Numbered from the stretch's first letter, positions 17,547-26,090 are shown. The stretch is DNA of 64,000 nucleotides from Mesorhizobium sp. YC-39 (GCF_025753795.1 NZ_JAOWPS010000005.1:434001-498000), one strand, 5' to 3'. Numbers and translations: made by a program. Notes: generated by a model from the letters alone, not told the origin.

Positions 17547-20342
17547 TTGACCGACCAGAAGACACCGCGCGGCGCCGATGGCGGCCCGACCGGCATCGAG
17601 CCGATATCCATCATTGAGGAGATGCAGCGCTCCTATCTCGATTACGCCATGAGCGTGATCGTTAGCCGTGCGCTGCCGGACGTGCGCGACGGCCTGAAGC
17701 CGGTGCATCGCCGCATTCTCTACGCTGCCCATGAGAGCGGCTACCACTGGAACCGCAAATATGTGAAGTCGGCCCGCCCGGTCGCCGACGTGATGGGTAA
17801 ATACCATCCGCATGGCGATGCCTCCATCTACGACGCCCTGGTGCGCATGGCGCAGGACTGGTCGCTGCGCGTGCCGCTGATCGACGGGCAGGGCAATTTC
17901 GGCTCGATCGACGGCGATCCGCCGGCGGCGATGCGTTACACCGAGTCGCGGCTGACCAAGGTCGCGCATGAATTGCTGGAGGATATCGACAAGGAAACCG
18001 TCGATTTCCAGGATACTTACGATGCGTCGGGCAGCGAGCCGAAAGTGTTGCCAGCGCGCTTCCCCAACCTTCTGGTCAACGGTTCCGGCGGTATCGCCGT
18101 CGGCATGGCCACCAATATCCCGCCGCATAACCTCGGCGAAGTCTGCAACGGCGCCATCGCCATCATCGACAATCCGGCGATCGACCTGCCGGCGCTGATG
18201 GAGATCATCCCGGGGCCGGATTTTCCGACCGGCGGCATCGTGCTCGGCCGTTCCGGTATCTATAGCGCCTATTCGACCGGCCGCGGCTCCATCGTCATGC
18301 GCGGCCGCGTCAATATCGAGCAACGTGGCAACGACCGTGAATCGATTATCATCACCGAAGTTCCCTACCAGGTGAACAAGTCGTCGATGATCGAGAAAAT
18401 GGCCGAACTGGTGCGCGACAAGCGCATCGAGGGCATTTCCGACATTCGCGACGAGAGCGACCGCCAGGGTTATCGCGTCGTCATCGAACTGAAGCGCGAC
18501 GCGGTCGCCGACGTCATCCTCAACCAGCTCTATCGCTTCACGCCGCTGCAGACATCCTTCGGCGCCAATATGGTGGCGCTCAACGGCGGCAAGCCGGAAG
18601 TGCTGACGCTGACCGACATGCTGAAGGCGTTTGTCTCCTTCCGCGAGGAAGTGATCAGCCGGCGCACGAAATTCCTGCTGCGCAAGGCGCGCGACCGCGC
18701 CCATGTGCTGGTCGGTCTTGCTATCGCCGTCGCGAATATCGACGAGGTGATAAAGCTCATCCGCACCGCGCCGGACCCGCAGACGGCGCGCGAGCAGTTG
18801 ATGGAACGGCGCTGGCCCTCGGGCGACGTCGAAGCGCTGATCCTTTTGATTGACGACCCGCGCCACCGCATCAACGAGGACGGCACCTACAATCTGTCGG
18901 AGGAACAGGCCCGCGCCATCCTCGAACTGCGCCTGCAGCGCCTGACCGCGCTCGGCCGCGACGAGATCGCCGACGAGTTGAACACGATCGGCGCCGAAAT
19001 TGTTGATTATCTTGACATTTTGTCGTCCCGTGCCCGCATCCAGCAGATCGTCAAGGACGAGCTTGCCGCCGTGCGCGACGAGTTCGGCACGCCGCGCCGC
19101 ACCGAACTCACCGACGGTGGGGCGGATATGGAAGACGAGGACCTGATCCAGCGCGAAGACATGGTCGTGACGGTCAGCCATTCCGGCTACATCAAGCGCG
19201 TGCCGCTGTCGCTCTACCGGGCGCAGCGCCGTGGCGGCAAGGGCCGCTCCGGCATGTCGACCAAGGAAGAGGATTTCGTCACCCGGCTGTTCGTCGCCAA
19301 CACGCACACGCCGGTGCTGTTCTTCTCCTCGCGCGGCATCGTCTACAAGGAAAAGGTGTGGCGCCTGCCGATCGGCAACCCGCAGTCGCGCGGCAAGGCG
19401 CTGATCAACATGCTGCCGCTGGAACAGGGCGAGCGCATCACCACCATCATGCCGCTGCCCGAGGACGAAACGAGCTGGGGCGAGCTCGATGTGATGTTTG
19501 CCACCACGCGCGGCACTGTGCGCCGCAACAAGCTTTCCGACTTCGTCCAGGTCAATCGCAACGGCAAGATCGCCATGAAGCTGGAGGAGGAAGGCGACGA
19601 GATCCTCGGCGTCGAAACCTGTACTGACAATGACGACGTGCTTTTGACCGCAAGTTCCGGCCAGTGCATTCGCTTCTCGGTCAGCGACGTGCGCGTCTTC
19701 CAGAGCCGCAATTCGGTCGGCGTGCGCGGCATCGCTATGGCCGACACCGATAGGGTGATCTCGATGGCGGTGATCGAACATGTCGATGCGCCGCCGGCTG
19801 AGCGTGCCGCCTATCTCAAGCGGGTGGTGGCCGAACGGCGGCTCGCCGCCGGCATCGCTGCCGGCGATGAAGAGGAAATCGCGCTGACCAATGAGGAGGT
19901 CGGCGAGGAGACGGAGCTGTCCGACGAACGCTACGAGTTCCTCAAGGCGCACGAGCAGTTCGTGCTGACGGTGACGGAATATGGCTATGGCAAGCGCTCT
20001 TCGTCCTATGATTTCCGCCTGACGGGACGCGGCGGCAAAGGCATCCGCGCCACCGATGTGTCGAAGACGGCGGAGATCGGCCGCCTGGTGGCGACTTTCC
20101 CGGTCGGAAATGACGACCAGATCATGCTGGTGTCGGATGGCGGCACCGTGATCCGCGTGCCGGTCCACGATATCCGTTTCGCCAGCCGCGCCACCAAGGG
20201 CGTGACCATCTTCAACACCGCCGAAGGCGAGAAAGTCGTTTCGGTCGAGCGGATTTCGGAACCGCAGTCGGACGAGGAAGCCGAAGAGAACGTCGAGGCC
20301 GGGTCGGATACCGGTGTTGAAGACACGGACACCGCCGAATAG
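17547..20342 (+). CDS. gyrA: DNA gyrase subunit A
   Basis: Type II topoisomerase subunit (931 residues) that introduces negative supercoils with GyrB. The catalytic tyrosine is Tyr131 in PPAAMRYTESRL. The quinolone region reads HPHGDASIYD, so the residue equal to E. coli Ser83 is Ala92 while Asp96 (E. coli Asp87) is kept. The C-terminal domain has the GyrA box QRRGGKGR at 560-567, needed for DNA wrapping, and an acidic tail. The start is TTG 17547, as no closer ATG gives the usual N terminus; the ribosome site is weak. The opposite strand has a long open frame that is a coding shadow. Confidence 0.98.
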   Translation: MTDQKTPRGADGGPTGIEPISIIEEMQRSYLDYAMSVIVSRALPDVRDGLKPVHRRILYAAHESGYHWNRKYVKSARPVADVMGKYHPHGDASIYDALVRMAQDWSLRVPLIDGQGNFGSIDGDPPAAMRYTESRLTKVAHELLEDIDKETVDFQDTYDASGSEPKVLPARFPNLLVNGSGGIAVGMATNIPPHNLGEVCNGAIAIIDNPAIDLPALMEIIPGPDFPTGGIVLGRSGIYSAYSTGRGSIVMRGRVNIEQRGNDRESIIITEVPYQVNKSSMIEKMAELVRDKRIEGISDIRDESDRQGYRVVIELKRDAVADVILNQLYRFTPLQTSFGANMVALNGGKPEVLTLTDMLKAFVSFREEVISRRTKFLLRKARDRAHVLVGLAIAVANIDEVIKLIRTAPDPQTAREQLMERRWPSGDVEALILLIDDPRHRINEDGTYNLSEEQARAILELRLQRLTALGRDEIADELNTIGAEIVDYLDILSSRARIQQIVKDELAAVRDEFGTPRRTELTDGGADMEDEDLIQREDMVVTVSHSGYIKRVPLSLYRAQRRGGKGRSGMSTKEEDFVTRLFVANTHTPVLFFSSRGIVYKEKVWRLPIGNPQSRGKALINMLPLEQGERITTIMPLPEDETSWGELDVMFATTRGTVRRNKLSDFVQVNRNGKIAMKLEEEGDEILGVETCTDNDDVLLTASSGQCIRFSVSDVRVFQSRNSVGVRGIAMADTDRVISMAVIEHVDAPPAERAAYLKRVVAERRLAAGIAAGDEEEIALTNEEVGEETELSDERYEFLKAHEQFVLTVTEYGYGKRSSSYDFRLTGRGGKGIRATDVSKTAEIGRLVATFPVGNDDQIMLVSDGGTVIRVPVHDIRFASRATKGVTIFNTAEGEKVVSVERISEPQSDEEAEENVEAGSDTGVEDTDTAE

Positions 20343-20357
20343 GCTTTGAAACGACAA

Positions 20358-20377
20358 CGCCGGCCCACCGGCCGGCG
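20358..20377. terminator. Stem-loop between gyrA and the small ORF
   Basis: CGCCGGCC-CACC-GGCCGGCG is a perfect 8-bp stem with a 4-base loop, placed 15 bases after the gyrA stop and about 25 bases after the stop of the opposing small gene. The T-run is missing on the plus strand and weak on the minus, so it may be a bidirectional stop or processing signal. Confidence 0.5.
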
Positions 20378-20402
20378 CGAATGCAATCCAAAGGTTTGTG
20401 AC

Positions 20403-20555
20403 TTAGAAGTGTCGGTAGGGCTTTCGCACACCAAAGCCTTCGAAACGCTTGGTGTTGGCCTTGGCGCGAACGCGATCCGCTTCCTGATGCAGCCCGAATA
20501 CGGTGGCGATCAGCATGGCGACGGTCATTGCGGTGGCTAGCATGTAGATCAGCAT
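20403..20555 (-). CDS. 50-residue membrane microprotein
   Basis: A short open frame, ATG at 20555 to TAA at 20403, not usually called because of its size. It encodes MLIYMLATAMTVAMLIATVF, a single hydrophobic helix, followed by a basic, polar tail (HQEADRVRAKANTKRF, GVRKPYRHF). A very good ribosome site, GCAGGAG, lies 8-10 bases upstream. The orderly helix-plus-basic-tail design and the ribosome site argue for a real gene; I cannot name it. It is convergent with gyrA and shares a stem-loop with it. Confidence 0.6.
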   Translation of the reverse strand: MLIYMLATAMTVAMLIATVFGLHQEADRVRAKANTKRFEGFGVRKPYRHF

Positions 20556-20747
20556 GTGCGTGTTCTCCTGCGCCTAACAACGATTAAATAGGAATTTGGT
20601 TTCATCTTCTGAAGCGGTAACCTAGTGAACGCTGCGTGAAGCGTTCGTGATCAACGCATTCATCTGTCGTTCATGTCCGCGAAAAGGTTCACGTACGTTG
20701 CATCAATCGGATTTGCCTTCCGCCCGTGTGCCCGCTAGAAGCCTGCC

Positions 20748-21248
20748 ATGACTGAACGCATCGCCCTCTATGCCGGTTCTTTCGATCCGCTCACCAATGG
20801 CCATCTCGACGTGCTGAAAGCGTCGCTGGCCGTGGCTGACACTGTCTACGCCGCGATCGGCATCCACCCGGGCAAGAAGCCGCTGTTTTCCTTCGAGGAA
20901 CGGGTGACGCTGATAGAGAGTGCGACAAAGGCGGAATTCGGTCGCGACGGCGCCCGCATCAAGGTCGTTGCCTTTGACGGGCTGGTCATCGATGCTGCCA
21001 GGAAGCAGGGCGCCTCGATCATGATACGTGGCCTGCGCGACGGCACCGATCTCGACTATGAGATGCAGATGGCCGGCATGAACGAGACCATGGCGCCGGA
21101 ACTGCAGACGGTTTTTCTGCCCGCCAGTCCTTCCGTGCGAACCATTACCGCCACACTTGTCCGCCAGATAGCCTCGATGGGAGGCGACATCCGCCCCTTC
21201 GTGCCGGCAGCCGTGGCCGGCGCGCTCACCGCCAAATTCGCGAAATAG
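20748..21248 (+). CDS. coaD: Phosphopantetheine adenylyltransferase
   Basis: Fourth step of coenzyme A synthesis: transfers AMP from ATP to 4'-phosphopantetheine to give dephospho-CoA. 166 residues, matching the family. The nucleotidyltransferase motif is AGSFDPLTNGHLD (the T/HxGH-type site), and the C-terminal VRTITATLVRQIASMGGDI carries the second ATP-binding motif (normally ISSTxVR, here ITATLVR). The position between gyrA and the cyclophilins is conserved in rhizobia. Confidence 0.97.
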   Translation: MTERIALYAGSFDPLTNGHLDVLKASLAVADTVYAAIGIHPGKKPLFSFEERVTLIESATKAEFGRDGARIKVVAFDGLVIDAARKQGASIMIRGLRDGTDLDYEMQMAGMNETMAPELQTVFLPASPSVRTITATLVRQIASMGGDIRPFVPAAVAGALTAKFAK

Positions 21249-21295
21249 TGCATGTCGCGCAAAAGTGGATGCCGGTTTTGGGGTAACGACATGCA
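21249..21295. repeat. Dispersed palindromic repeat, family A copy 1
   Basis: TGCATGTCG at the left is mirrored by CGACATGCA at the right, with inner GCAAAAGTGG and CGGTTTTGGGG between. The copies at 22510-22558, 28954-29000 and 56532-56580 share the same frame and length (45-49 bases). It starts right at the coaD stop, in a position where it could act as a terminator. Confidence 0.8.
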
Positions 21296-21322
21296 CCCAA
21301 ACAAAGACTTTCGGAGATCCCT

Positions 21323-21910
21323 ATGCAGCTGAAGAAGCTCGCTTCCTTCCTCGTCGTGCTTGCCGGTCTTGTGACCGCGTCCGTTTCGGCCTTCGCCGCC
21401 GATCCGGAAAACACCATGATCATCACGCTGAAGGACGGCGATGTGACCATTGCACTCAGGCCCGATCTCGCGCCCACGCATGTCGCGCAGATCAAGAAGC
21501 TGGTGCGCCAGGGCGCCTACGACAATGTCGCTTTCCACCGCGTCATCGGCGGCTTCATGGCGCAGACCGGCGACGTCAAGTTCGGCAACATGAAGAATGG
21601 CTTCAACGCCGACGCCGTCGGCACCGGCGGTTCCGATCTTCCCGACCTGCCGGCCGAATTCTCCAAGACCGAGCACTATCGGCGCGGCGTGGTCGGCATG
21701 GCCCGCTCGCAGGACCCGAATTCCGCCAACTCGCAGTTCTTCATCATGTTCGCGCCGGCGCCGCCGCTCGATGGCCAGTACACCATCGTCGGCAATGTCG
21801 TCAGCGGCATGGAACTGGTGGATCACATCAAGAAGGGCGACGAGGCGAACAATGGCACGGTCAGCGATCCCGACCGCATGATCAAGGTGCGCATCGCTGC
21901 CGACAAATAA
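21323..21910 (+). CDS. ppiA: Peptidyl-prolyl cis-trans isomerase, exported cyclophilin
   Basis: Accelerates proline isomerisation during protein folding. 195 residues with an N-terminal signal peptide, MQLKKLASFLVVLAGLVTASVSAFA, probably cut before ADPEN, giving a periplasmic enzyme. The cyclophilin core is clear: AYDNVAFHRVIGGFMAQTGD, then GVVGMARSQDPNSANSQFFIMFAP, including the catalytic Arg in FHRV and the substrate-site QFF. A cytoplasmic paralogue follows 27 bases later, and the two are likely in one transcript. Confidence 0.95.
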   Translation: MQLKKLASFLVVLAGLVTASVSAFAADPENTMIITLKDGDVTIALRPDLAPTHVAQIKKLVRQGAYDNVAFHRVIGGFMAQTGDVKFGNMKNGFNADAVGTGGSDLPDLPAEFSKTEHYRRGVVGMARSQDPNSANSQFFIMFAPAPPLDGQYTIVGNVVSGMELVDHIKKGDEANNGTVSDPDRMIKVRIAADK

Positions 21911-21937
21911 ATATGTTTTCTCAAAAGGATATCTGAC

Positions 21938-22450
21938 ATGGCCGAGATCAAGGACCGCGAGAACGCGCTCATCATGGAAACGACCAAGGGCAAGGTCGTC
22001 ATCGAACTGTTGCCCGATTTGGCGCCCGGCCATGTCGGCCGCATCAAGGAACTGGCGCGCGAAGGCGCCTATGACGGCGTGGTGTTCCACCGCGTCATCG
22101 ACGGTTTCATGGCGCAGACCGGCGACGTGAAGTTCGGCAATTCCTCGAAGCCTTCCTTCGCGCCTTCCCGCGCCGGTATGGGTGGCTCGGACAAGCCTGA
22201 CCTGAAGGCCGAATTCTCCAACGCCAACCATGGCCGCGGCACCTGCTCGATGGCGCGTTCGCAGAACCCGAACTCGGCCAACTCGCAGTTCTTCATCTGC
22301 TTCGACGATGCCGCCTTCCTCAACCGCCAGTACACGGTCTGGGGCCAGGTCATCGAAGGCATGGACAACGTCGACAAGATCAAGCGCGGCGAGCCCGTGC
22401 AGGATCCCGACAAGATCGTGTCACTGAAGGTAGCGGCCGACGTAAAGTGA
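21938..22450 (+). CDS. ppiB: Peptidyl-prolyl cis-trans isomerase, cytoplasmic cyclophilin
   Basis: A 170-residue cytoplasmic cyclophilin without a signal peptide. Catalytic and binding residues are intact: VVFHRVIDGFMAQTGD and CSMARSQNPNSANSQFFICF. Homology to the upstream exported copy indicates an old gene duplication with divergent location. The order of exported then cytoplasmic copy is preserved in rhizobia. Confidence 0.95.
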   Translation: MAEIKDRENALIMETTKGKVVIELLPDLAPGHVGRIKELAREGAYDGVVFHRVIDGFMAQTGDVKFGNSSKPSFAPSRAGMGGSDKPDLKAEFSNANHGRGTCSMARSQNPNSANSQFFICFDDAAFLNRQYTVWGQVIEGMDNVDKIKRGEPVQDPDKIVSLKVAADVK

Positions 22451-22455
22451 ACCGC

Positions 22456-22499
22456 CTAAAGCGCGTCGCGTTTGAACGGATTCATGCGACGCGCTTTAG
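22456..22499. repeat. Long perfect palindrome after ppiB
   Basis: CTAAAGCGCGTCGC at 22456-22469 is exactly repeated inverted as GCGACGCGCTTTAG at 22486-22499, giving a 14-bp stem around a 16-base loop. It lies 6 bases past the ppiB stop and may end transcription, though no T-run follows. It abuts a family A repeat, so the two form a composite; a degraded similar pair occurs at 56490-56580. Confidence 0.75.
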
Positions 22500-22509
22500 G
22501 TCTTGTTTG

Positions 22510-22558
22510 ATGCATGTCGTTACCGCAAAACCGCTGCGCACTTTTGCGCGACATGCAT
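22510..22558. repeat. Dispersed palindromic repeat, family A copy 2
   Basis: ATGCATGTCG at the left end pairs with CGACATGCAT at the right end; inner parts match the reverse complement of copy 1. It is in the opposite orientation to copy 1, which shows that the element is found in both orientations. Confidence 0.8.
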
Positions 22559-22604
22559 TCGGCGCGGCATTTCGATAGCATTTGTCGCGACGGCCGGGAA
22601 CAGA

Positions 22605-23690
22605 ATGAAAGTCGAGCTGTTCGATTTCGAATTGCCGGAGGAGCGCATCGCGCTTCGCCCGGCCGAGCCGCGTGACAGCGCCAGGATGCTGGTGGTCAAG
22701 CCGGGCGAGGGGCTCGAGGACCGGACGGTGCGCGAGTTGCCGTTGCTGCTCGAGGCCGGCGATGTGCTGGTCTTCAACGACACCAGGGTCATTCCGGCGC
22801 AGTTGAAAGGCATCAGACGGCGCGGCGAGGCGGCGGCGCAAGTCGAAGCGACGCTGCATATGCGGGTGGCGCCGGACCGCTGGCTGGCCTTCATGCGGCC
22901 GGGCAAACGCGTTGCCGCCGGCGACCGCATCCATTTCGGCCATGACGGCAATTCCTGCTTTCTCGGCCAGCTCGATGCCACGGTGATCGAGAAGGGCGAA
23001 GGCGGCGAGGTACTGCTCGGCTTCGACCTCTCCGGGTCGTTTCTCGATGAGGCGCTGCACGCTGTCGGCCATATTCCGTTGCCGCCCTACATTGCGTCGA
23101 AGCGTGATGACGATGAGCGCGACCGCAGCGACTACCAGACCATCTATGCCAGGGAGGAGGGGGCAGTGGCCGCCCCGACAGCCGGCCTGCATTTCACGCC
23201 GGAGCTGTTCGCCGCGCTTGACGCGAAGGGCATCGAGCGCCGCTTCGTCACCCTTCATGTCGGCGCCGGCACCTTCCTGCCGGTGAAGGCCGACGACACC
23301 GCCGACCACAAGATGCATGCCGAGACCGGTTCGGTCGCCCAGGAGACCGCCGAGGCGCTGAACGCGGCGAAGGCGCGGGGCGGGCGTATTGTCGCCGTCG
23401 GCACGACCTCGCTGCGCTTGCTGGAAAGTGCGGCTAGTCCCGACGGCCGGCTCGCCGCGTGGTCGGGTCCGACCGACATCTTCATCACGCCCGGCTACGG
23501 TTTCAAGACCGCCGATATGCTGATGACCAATTTCCATCTGCCGCGTTCGACGCTGTTCATGCTGGTTTCGGCCTTCTCAGGGCTCGAAACGATGCGCGCG
23601 GCCTATGCGCATGCCATCGAGACCCGTTACAGGTTCTATTCCTACGGAGACGCAAGTCTTCTGTTCAGGGAGGAGAACGATGGACGATGA
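22605..23690 (+). CDS. queA: tRNA preQ1(34) S-adenosylmethionine ribosyltransferase-isomerase
   Basis: Queuosine biosynthesis: uses S-adenosylmethionine to turn preQ1 at tRNA position 34 into epoxyqueuosine. 361 residues starting MKVELFDFELPEERIALRPAEPRD, with the usual VFNDTRVIPAQLKG, AAPTAGLHFTPELF and TSLRLLESA motifs. The start ATG 22605 is selected because the sequence upstream is repeat. The next gene overlaps its end by 11 bases, and tgt follows, so queA, the small gene and tgt form an operon for queuosine. Confidence 0.97.
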   Translation: MKVELFDFELPEERIALRPAEPRDSARMLVVKPGEGLEDRTVRELPLLLEAGDVLVFNDTRVIPAQLKGIRRRGEAAAQVEATLHMRVAPDRWLAFMRPGKRVAAGDRIHFGHDGNSCFLGQLDATVIEKGEGGEVLLGFDLSGSFLDEALHAVGHIPLPPYIASKRDDDERDRSDYQTIYAREEGAVAAPTAGLHFTPELFAALDAKGIERRFVTLHVGAGTFLPVKADDTADHKMHAETGSVAQETAEALNAAKARGGRIVAVGTTSLRLLESAASPDGRLAAWSGPTDIFITPGYGFKTADMLMTNFHLPRSTLFMLVSAFSGLETMRAAYAHAIETRYRFYSYGDASLLFREENDGR

Positions 23691-23949
23691 TCTGGAAAGT
23701 TTCGACCGCGACGCCTTGATCGCCGAGGTGAAGAAATTGCGCGCCGGCATTCGCACCCACCGCGATGCCACCGGCCATGACCTCTGCTGGCACCATCCCG
23801 ATCTCTGGGATCTGTTGCCCGAAAGGACCGAGCCGGCGATCGCCGTGCCACCCTGGCCGAAGTTCATGCGCGGCTGCATCCGCTACCGGCAGTCGCTCGA
23901 CAGGCAGGCCGCGGGTGCGCCGGTATTCGACAAGGAATTCAATGAGTAA
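23680..23949 (+). CDS. Small conserved protein between queA and tgt
   Basis: 89 residues, starting MDDDLESFDRDALIAEVKKLRAGIRTHRDATGHDLCWHHP and including LWDLLPERTEPAIAVPPWPKFMRGCIRYRQSLDRQ. It overlaps both queA (11 bases) and tgt (8 bases), a strong sign of translational coupling. The C-WHHP segment (Cys plus two His) suggests a possible metal site. I recall small proteins of this type in Rhizobiales, but not a function. The location suggests a link to queuosine or tRNA modification, which is inference only. Confidence 0.8.
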   Translation: MDDDLESFDRDALIAEVKKLRAGIRTHRDATGHDLCWHHPDLWDLLPERTEPAIAVPPWPKFMRGCIRYRQSLDRQAAGAPVFDKEFNE

Positions 23950-25072
23950 GGCATTCACCTTCAAGGTATCGGCGACCGACGGTAGAGCGCGGCGCGGTAC
24001 GATCGCCATGCCGCGCGGAGAAATCCGCACGCCGGCCTTCATGCCGGTCGGCACCGGCGGCACCGTAAAGACGATGTATATGGACCAGGTGCGCGCCCTC
24101 GGCGCCGACATCATCTTGGGTAATACCTATCATCTGATGCTGAGGCCCGGCGCCGAGCGTGTGGCGCGGCTCGGCGGGCTGCATGAATTCGCCCGCTGGC
24201 CGCATCCGATCCTGACCGACAGCGGCGGCTTTCAGGTGATGTCACTGTCGAAGCTGAGGAAGCTCACGGAAAAGGGTGTCACCTTCCGCTCGCATATCGA
24301 TGGCGCCGCCTATGAGATGTCGCCCGAACGCTCGATCGAGATCCAGGGGCTACTCGATTCCGACATCCAGATGCAGCTCGACGAATGCACGGCGCTGCCG
24401 GCTGAGCGTAAGGAAATCGAGCGCGCCATGGAACTGTCGCTGCGCTGGGCCGAGCGCTGCAAGACGGCGTTCGGCGACCAACCGGGCAAGGCGATGTTCG
24501 GCATCGTACAAGGCGGCGATGTGCCTGATTTGCGGCTGCATTCGGCGCAAGCACTGAAGGCGATGGATCTGAAGGGTTACGCCGTCGGCGGGCTGGCCGT
24601 CGGCGAACCGCAAGCGGCAATGCTCGAGATGCTGGATATCACCTGTCCGGAGCTGCCGGCGGACAGGCCGCGCTATCTCATGGGCGTCGGCACGCCGGAC
24701 GACATATTGAAATCGGTAGCACGCGGCATCGACATGTTCGACTGCGTGATGCCGACGCGCGCCGGCCGCCACGGTCTTGCCTATACAAGGCGAGGCAAGG
24801 TCAATCTGCGCAACGCCCGCCATGCTGACGATCCACGCCCGCTGGACGAGGAGAGCGACTGCCCGGCGGCGCGGGATTATTCGCGCGCCTATCTGCACCA
24901 TCTGGTGCGTTCGCAAGAAGCGCTGGGCGCGATGCTGCTGACCTGGAACAATCTTTCCTACTATCAGAAGCTGATGCAGGACATTCGCGCCGCGATCGAG
25001 GCTGGCGCGTTCGAGACGCGGGCCGCGGAAATTTCCGAAGGCTGGACGAGGGGCGATATTCCGGCGATGTGA
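23942..25072 (+). CDS. tgt: tRNA-guanine transglycosylase with degenerate zinc site
   Basis: Exchanges guanine 34 for preQ1 in tRNAs with GUN anticodons. 376 residues. Active-site aspartate D93 (DSGGFQ) and the nucleophile D267 (MFDCVMPTR) are present, as is GGLAVGE. Compared with the Zymomonas enzyme, whose zinc is held by CxCx2C and a later His, this protein has S305-x-C307-x2-A310, and N336 at the histidine position. Three of four zinc ligands are thus replaced. The surrounding SRAYLHHLVRSQEALGAMLL is otherwise well kept. Start ATG 23942 is coupled to the preceding gene. Confidence 0.96.
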   Translation: MSKAFTFKVSATDGRARRGTIAMPRGEIRTPAFMPVGTGGTVKTMYMDQVRALGADIILGNTYHLMLRPGAERVARLGGLHEFARWPHPILTDSGGFQVMSLSKLRKLTEKGVTFRSHIDGAAYEMSPERSIEIQGLLDSDIQMQLDECTALPAERKEIERAMELSLRWAERCKTAFGDQPGKAMFGIVQGGDVPDLRLHSAQALKAMDLKGYAVGGLAVGEPQAAMLEMLDITCPELPADRPRYLMGVGTPDDILKSVARGIDMFDCVMPTRAGRHGLAYTRRGKVNLRNARHADDPRPLDEESDCPAARDYSRAYLHHLVRSQEALGAMLLTWNNLSYYQKLMQDIRAAIEAGAFETRAAEISEGWTRGDIPAM

Positions 25073-25080
25073 CCGAGCGC

Positions 25081-25500
25081 TCAGGTGCTCAGCGCGTTGG
25101 AAGCGCGCAGGCTGCAGCCGGTGATCTGGTAGCTACCGTCAGGCTGCTGCTCAAGCGTATAGACCGCCTCGTAATCCTTGCCGTCCGGTCCGACGATCAG
25201 CACCTGCTGGATGATCGAGGTCGGGCTCATTTCCTGCACCTTGCCGAAGGCATAGGTCCGCGGCTTGCGCACTGGCGCGTAGCCATTGGTCACCATGTTC
25301 ATGAAGGTGTCGACGGTCGGAAAGATGCGTTTCACATTCGGCGCGGCGAAGCTGTAGGCGGCAGCGCCATCATCGGCCATGAATGCCTTCAATTGACCGT
25401 CGATGGTTGCCTGGCCTGCCTTGATTTCCGCATCGCCGGCCAATGCGGGGAACGCCAGGATGAGTTGAACGATTGCGAATGCGAAAACCGCGCGGCGCAT
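25081..25500 (-). CDS. DUF4864 family secreted protein
   Basis: A 139-residue exported protein with a signal peptide, MRRAVFAFAIVQLILAFPALA, probably cut before GDAEIK. The body follows the DUF4864 pattern: ATIDGQLKAFMADDGAAAYSFAAPNVKRIFPTVDTFMNMV, then SIIQQVLIVGPDGKDYEAVYTLEQQPDGSYQITGC. The role is unknown. It is convergent with tgt, with 8 bases between the ends. Confidence 0.87.
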   Translation of the reverse strand: MRRAVFAFAIVQLILAFPALAGDAEIKAGQATIDGQLKAFMADDGAAAYSFAAPNVKRIFPTVDTFMNMVTNGYAPVRKPRTYAFGKVQEMSPTSIIQQVLIVGPDGKDYEAVYTLEQQPDGSYQITGCSLRASNALST

Positions 25501-25730
25501 GGCCTGTCTCCGTTATCCCCTGAAGAGCCGTCCGAAGAGGCGCTCAGCATAACATACGCTGGGCAGCGCTTCACGGTTTCAACCGCCGGCGAACATTCAG
25601 CGTCGCACACCAAGGGGTGAACTCAGGCAAGCTGCAGCCGAGGGCGCCTCGGCGCGCCCTCATGCTTGAAAGCCGGGCGGCAGTCTGCCACAAGGGCCGC
25701 TTATACGTGGAAGCTTGAGCAGGATCGGCA

Positions 25731-25967
25731 ATGAAGGCATTTTTCGTGCAGATAAAGTGCGATCTGGGCAAGGCCTATGAGGTCGCCAGCGCGCTGGCCG
25801 ATGCCGAAATCGCCTCGGAAATCTATTCGACCGCCGGCAACTACGATCTGCTCGCCAAATTTTATGTCGACGACGAGGAGGACATCGGCCACTTCGTCAA
25901 CGAGAAGGTGCAGATTCTCCCGGGGATCAAAGACACGTTCACCGTCGTCACCTTCCGCGCCTTCTAA
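25731..25967 (+). CDS. Stand-alone Lrp/AsnC ligand-binding (RAM) domain protein
   Basis: 78 residues with only the ligand-binding alpha/beta fold of Lrp/AsnC regulators and no helix-turn-helix. It starts MKAFFVQIKCDLGKAYEVASALADAEIASEIYSTAGNYDLLAKF and ends KDTFTVVTFRAF, the typical RAM fold. Stand-alone copies are known in bacteria and archaea and may bind amino acids and oligomerise with Lrp proteins. It lies 123 bases upstream of the Anbu cluster, but a functional link is unproven. Confidence 0.85.
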   Translation: MKAFFVQIKCDLGKAYEVASALADAEIASEIYSTAGNYDLLAKFYVDDEEDIGHFVNEKVQILPGIKDTFTVVTFRAF

Positions 25968-26090
25968 CAAGGCAAACCCTGATTACAGCCATATTGTTGC
26001 TGCCTTAATTTTAGGCAGCGGTGACATACTGATCACCGACACCCCTGAAATCGCCGATTGCGCTTGATTTTCTCCGGCGAGGCCAGTGAA

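Noticed and set aside
17286..20357. A 1023-residue open frame on the minus strand
   Set aside because: It is exactly opposite gyrA, which is certain. The length results from GC-rich third codon positions; the translation is low-complexity and matches no family.
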